Of a DNA stretch of 64,000 nucleotides, positions 63,736 through 64,000 are shown piece by piece. The DNA is from Alphaproteobacteria bacterium. Lineage in GTDB: Bacteria > Pseudomonadota > Alphaproteobacteria > Rhodobacterales > Rhodobacteraceae. Location of the stretch: NCBI GenBank assembly GCA_030431825.1, contig JAUIIJ010000002.1, forward strand, positions 62,001 through 126,000, read 5' to 3'. Under the pieces are notes generated by a model, which saw only the letters and a list, made by a program, of their open reading frames with translations, was not told the DNA's origin and ran no database searches. Each line of letters opens with the position of its first letter. Position 1 is the first letter of the stretch. The position numbers and the translations under genes were made by a program.

Positions 63736-64000
63736 ATGGACGATTTTGACCCGTTCGCCGCACCCCCGCGTGTGCCGACCGCCAACCGGCCGCTGTTGGG
63801 CCTGACCATTCTCGTTGTCGAAGACAGCCGCTTTGCCTGTGAGGCCATGCGCCTGCTGTGCCTGCGCAGCGGTGCCCGCATTCGCCGGGCCGACTGCCTG
63901 CGATCCGCGCGCAGACATTTGCAGGTTTATCGCCCGTCGGTGGTGGTTGCCGACCTGGGGCTGCCCGATGGGTCAGGAGTCGATCTCATCGGGGAACTGG
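63736..64000 (+). CDS. Response regulator receiver-domain protein, 5' part
   Basis: The frame is open to the window end (88 codons). After about 20 variable residues the receiver begins: LTILVVEDSRFACEAMRLLCLRSGARIRRADCLRSA, then VVVADLGLPDGSGVDLI, where the Asp of VADLGLPDGSG is the phospho-acceptor. AAAGGA lies seven bases before ATG 63736. The output domain is outside the window. A CtrA-like motif upstream hints at cell-cycle or motility control. Confidence 0.88.
   Translation, partial: MDDFDPFAAPPRVPTANRPLLGLTILVVEDSRFACEAMRLLCLRSGARIRRADCLRSARRHLQVYRPSVVVADLGLPDGSGVDLIGEL

Overview
The window is a 64 kb stretch of high-GC chromosome that looks like an alphaproteobacterium of the Rhodobacteraceae (Roseobacter-type). 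Supporting signs are the miaB-phoH pair, a fused MaoC/phosphate-acetyltransferase gene followed by ackA, a YcgN-ribF pair, FnrL- and CtrA-like sites, a large DUF6537-type indolepyruvate oxidoreductase, and protein sequences typical of that family. I saw no rRNA, tRNA, CRISPR array, insertion sequence or phage gene. Nearly all of it is dense coding DNA, and many genes overlap by 4 bp (ATGA/GTGA).

Layout. 1-1107: end of the ATP synthase operon (atpD partial, atpC, terminator). 1208-9067: single genes and short operons: H-type lectin protein, prs, a GST-kappa-like isomerase with an alpha/beta hydrolase, threonine aldolase-ycgN-ribF, a MaoC hydratase, a WYL-domain regulator with a candidate operator, and a HAD hydrolase. 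9200-13710: complete branched-chain/amide ABC transporter livKHMGF. 13907-16377: miaB-phoH. 16501-18224: an orphan glycosyltransferase-like protein and a voltage-sensor-type K+ channel with a C-terminal zinc ribbon. 18384-25335: amino-acid catabolism, namely an M20 hydrolase plus diaminopropionate ammonia-lyase, two tail-to-tail Lrp regulators, and a fused indolepyruvate:ferredoxin oxidoreductase. 25559-28715: MaoC-Pta fusion, ackA and a GST. 28827-35748: a small methyltransferase, then a peptide-type ABC importer with a fused double ATPase and a Tat-like binding protein. 36419-38794: a large MscS channel.

39099-45575 is a compact seven-gene operon of four glycosyltransferases, a histidine phosphatase, a polysaccharide deacetylase-like protein and a methyltransferase. 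It probably makes a surface glycan or glycolipid that I cannot name. 45636-50138: rpe, a small exported protein, a universal stress protein behind a near-consensus FNR box, a monooxygenase-fold protein, an orphan ParA, an SDR and an outer-membrane barrel.

50355-59489 looks like an envelope-stress and envelope-machinery block. It holds an HtrA-type protease divergent from a two-component system, then an exported 622-residue coiled-coil protein, a TAXI-type binding protein with no TRAP permease, and a convergent ExeA-like ATPase that crosses the membrane and ends in an LytR_C-like domain. 59695-64000: ychF, an NTF2-fold protein, trpA (no trpB here), lldD, and the start of a response regulator preceded by a CtrA-like motif.

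The two best candidates for undescribed systems are the 39-45.6 kb glycan operon and the 53.8-59.5 kb coiled-coil/TAXI/ExeA module. Both rest on domain content and gene order only.
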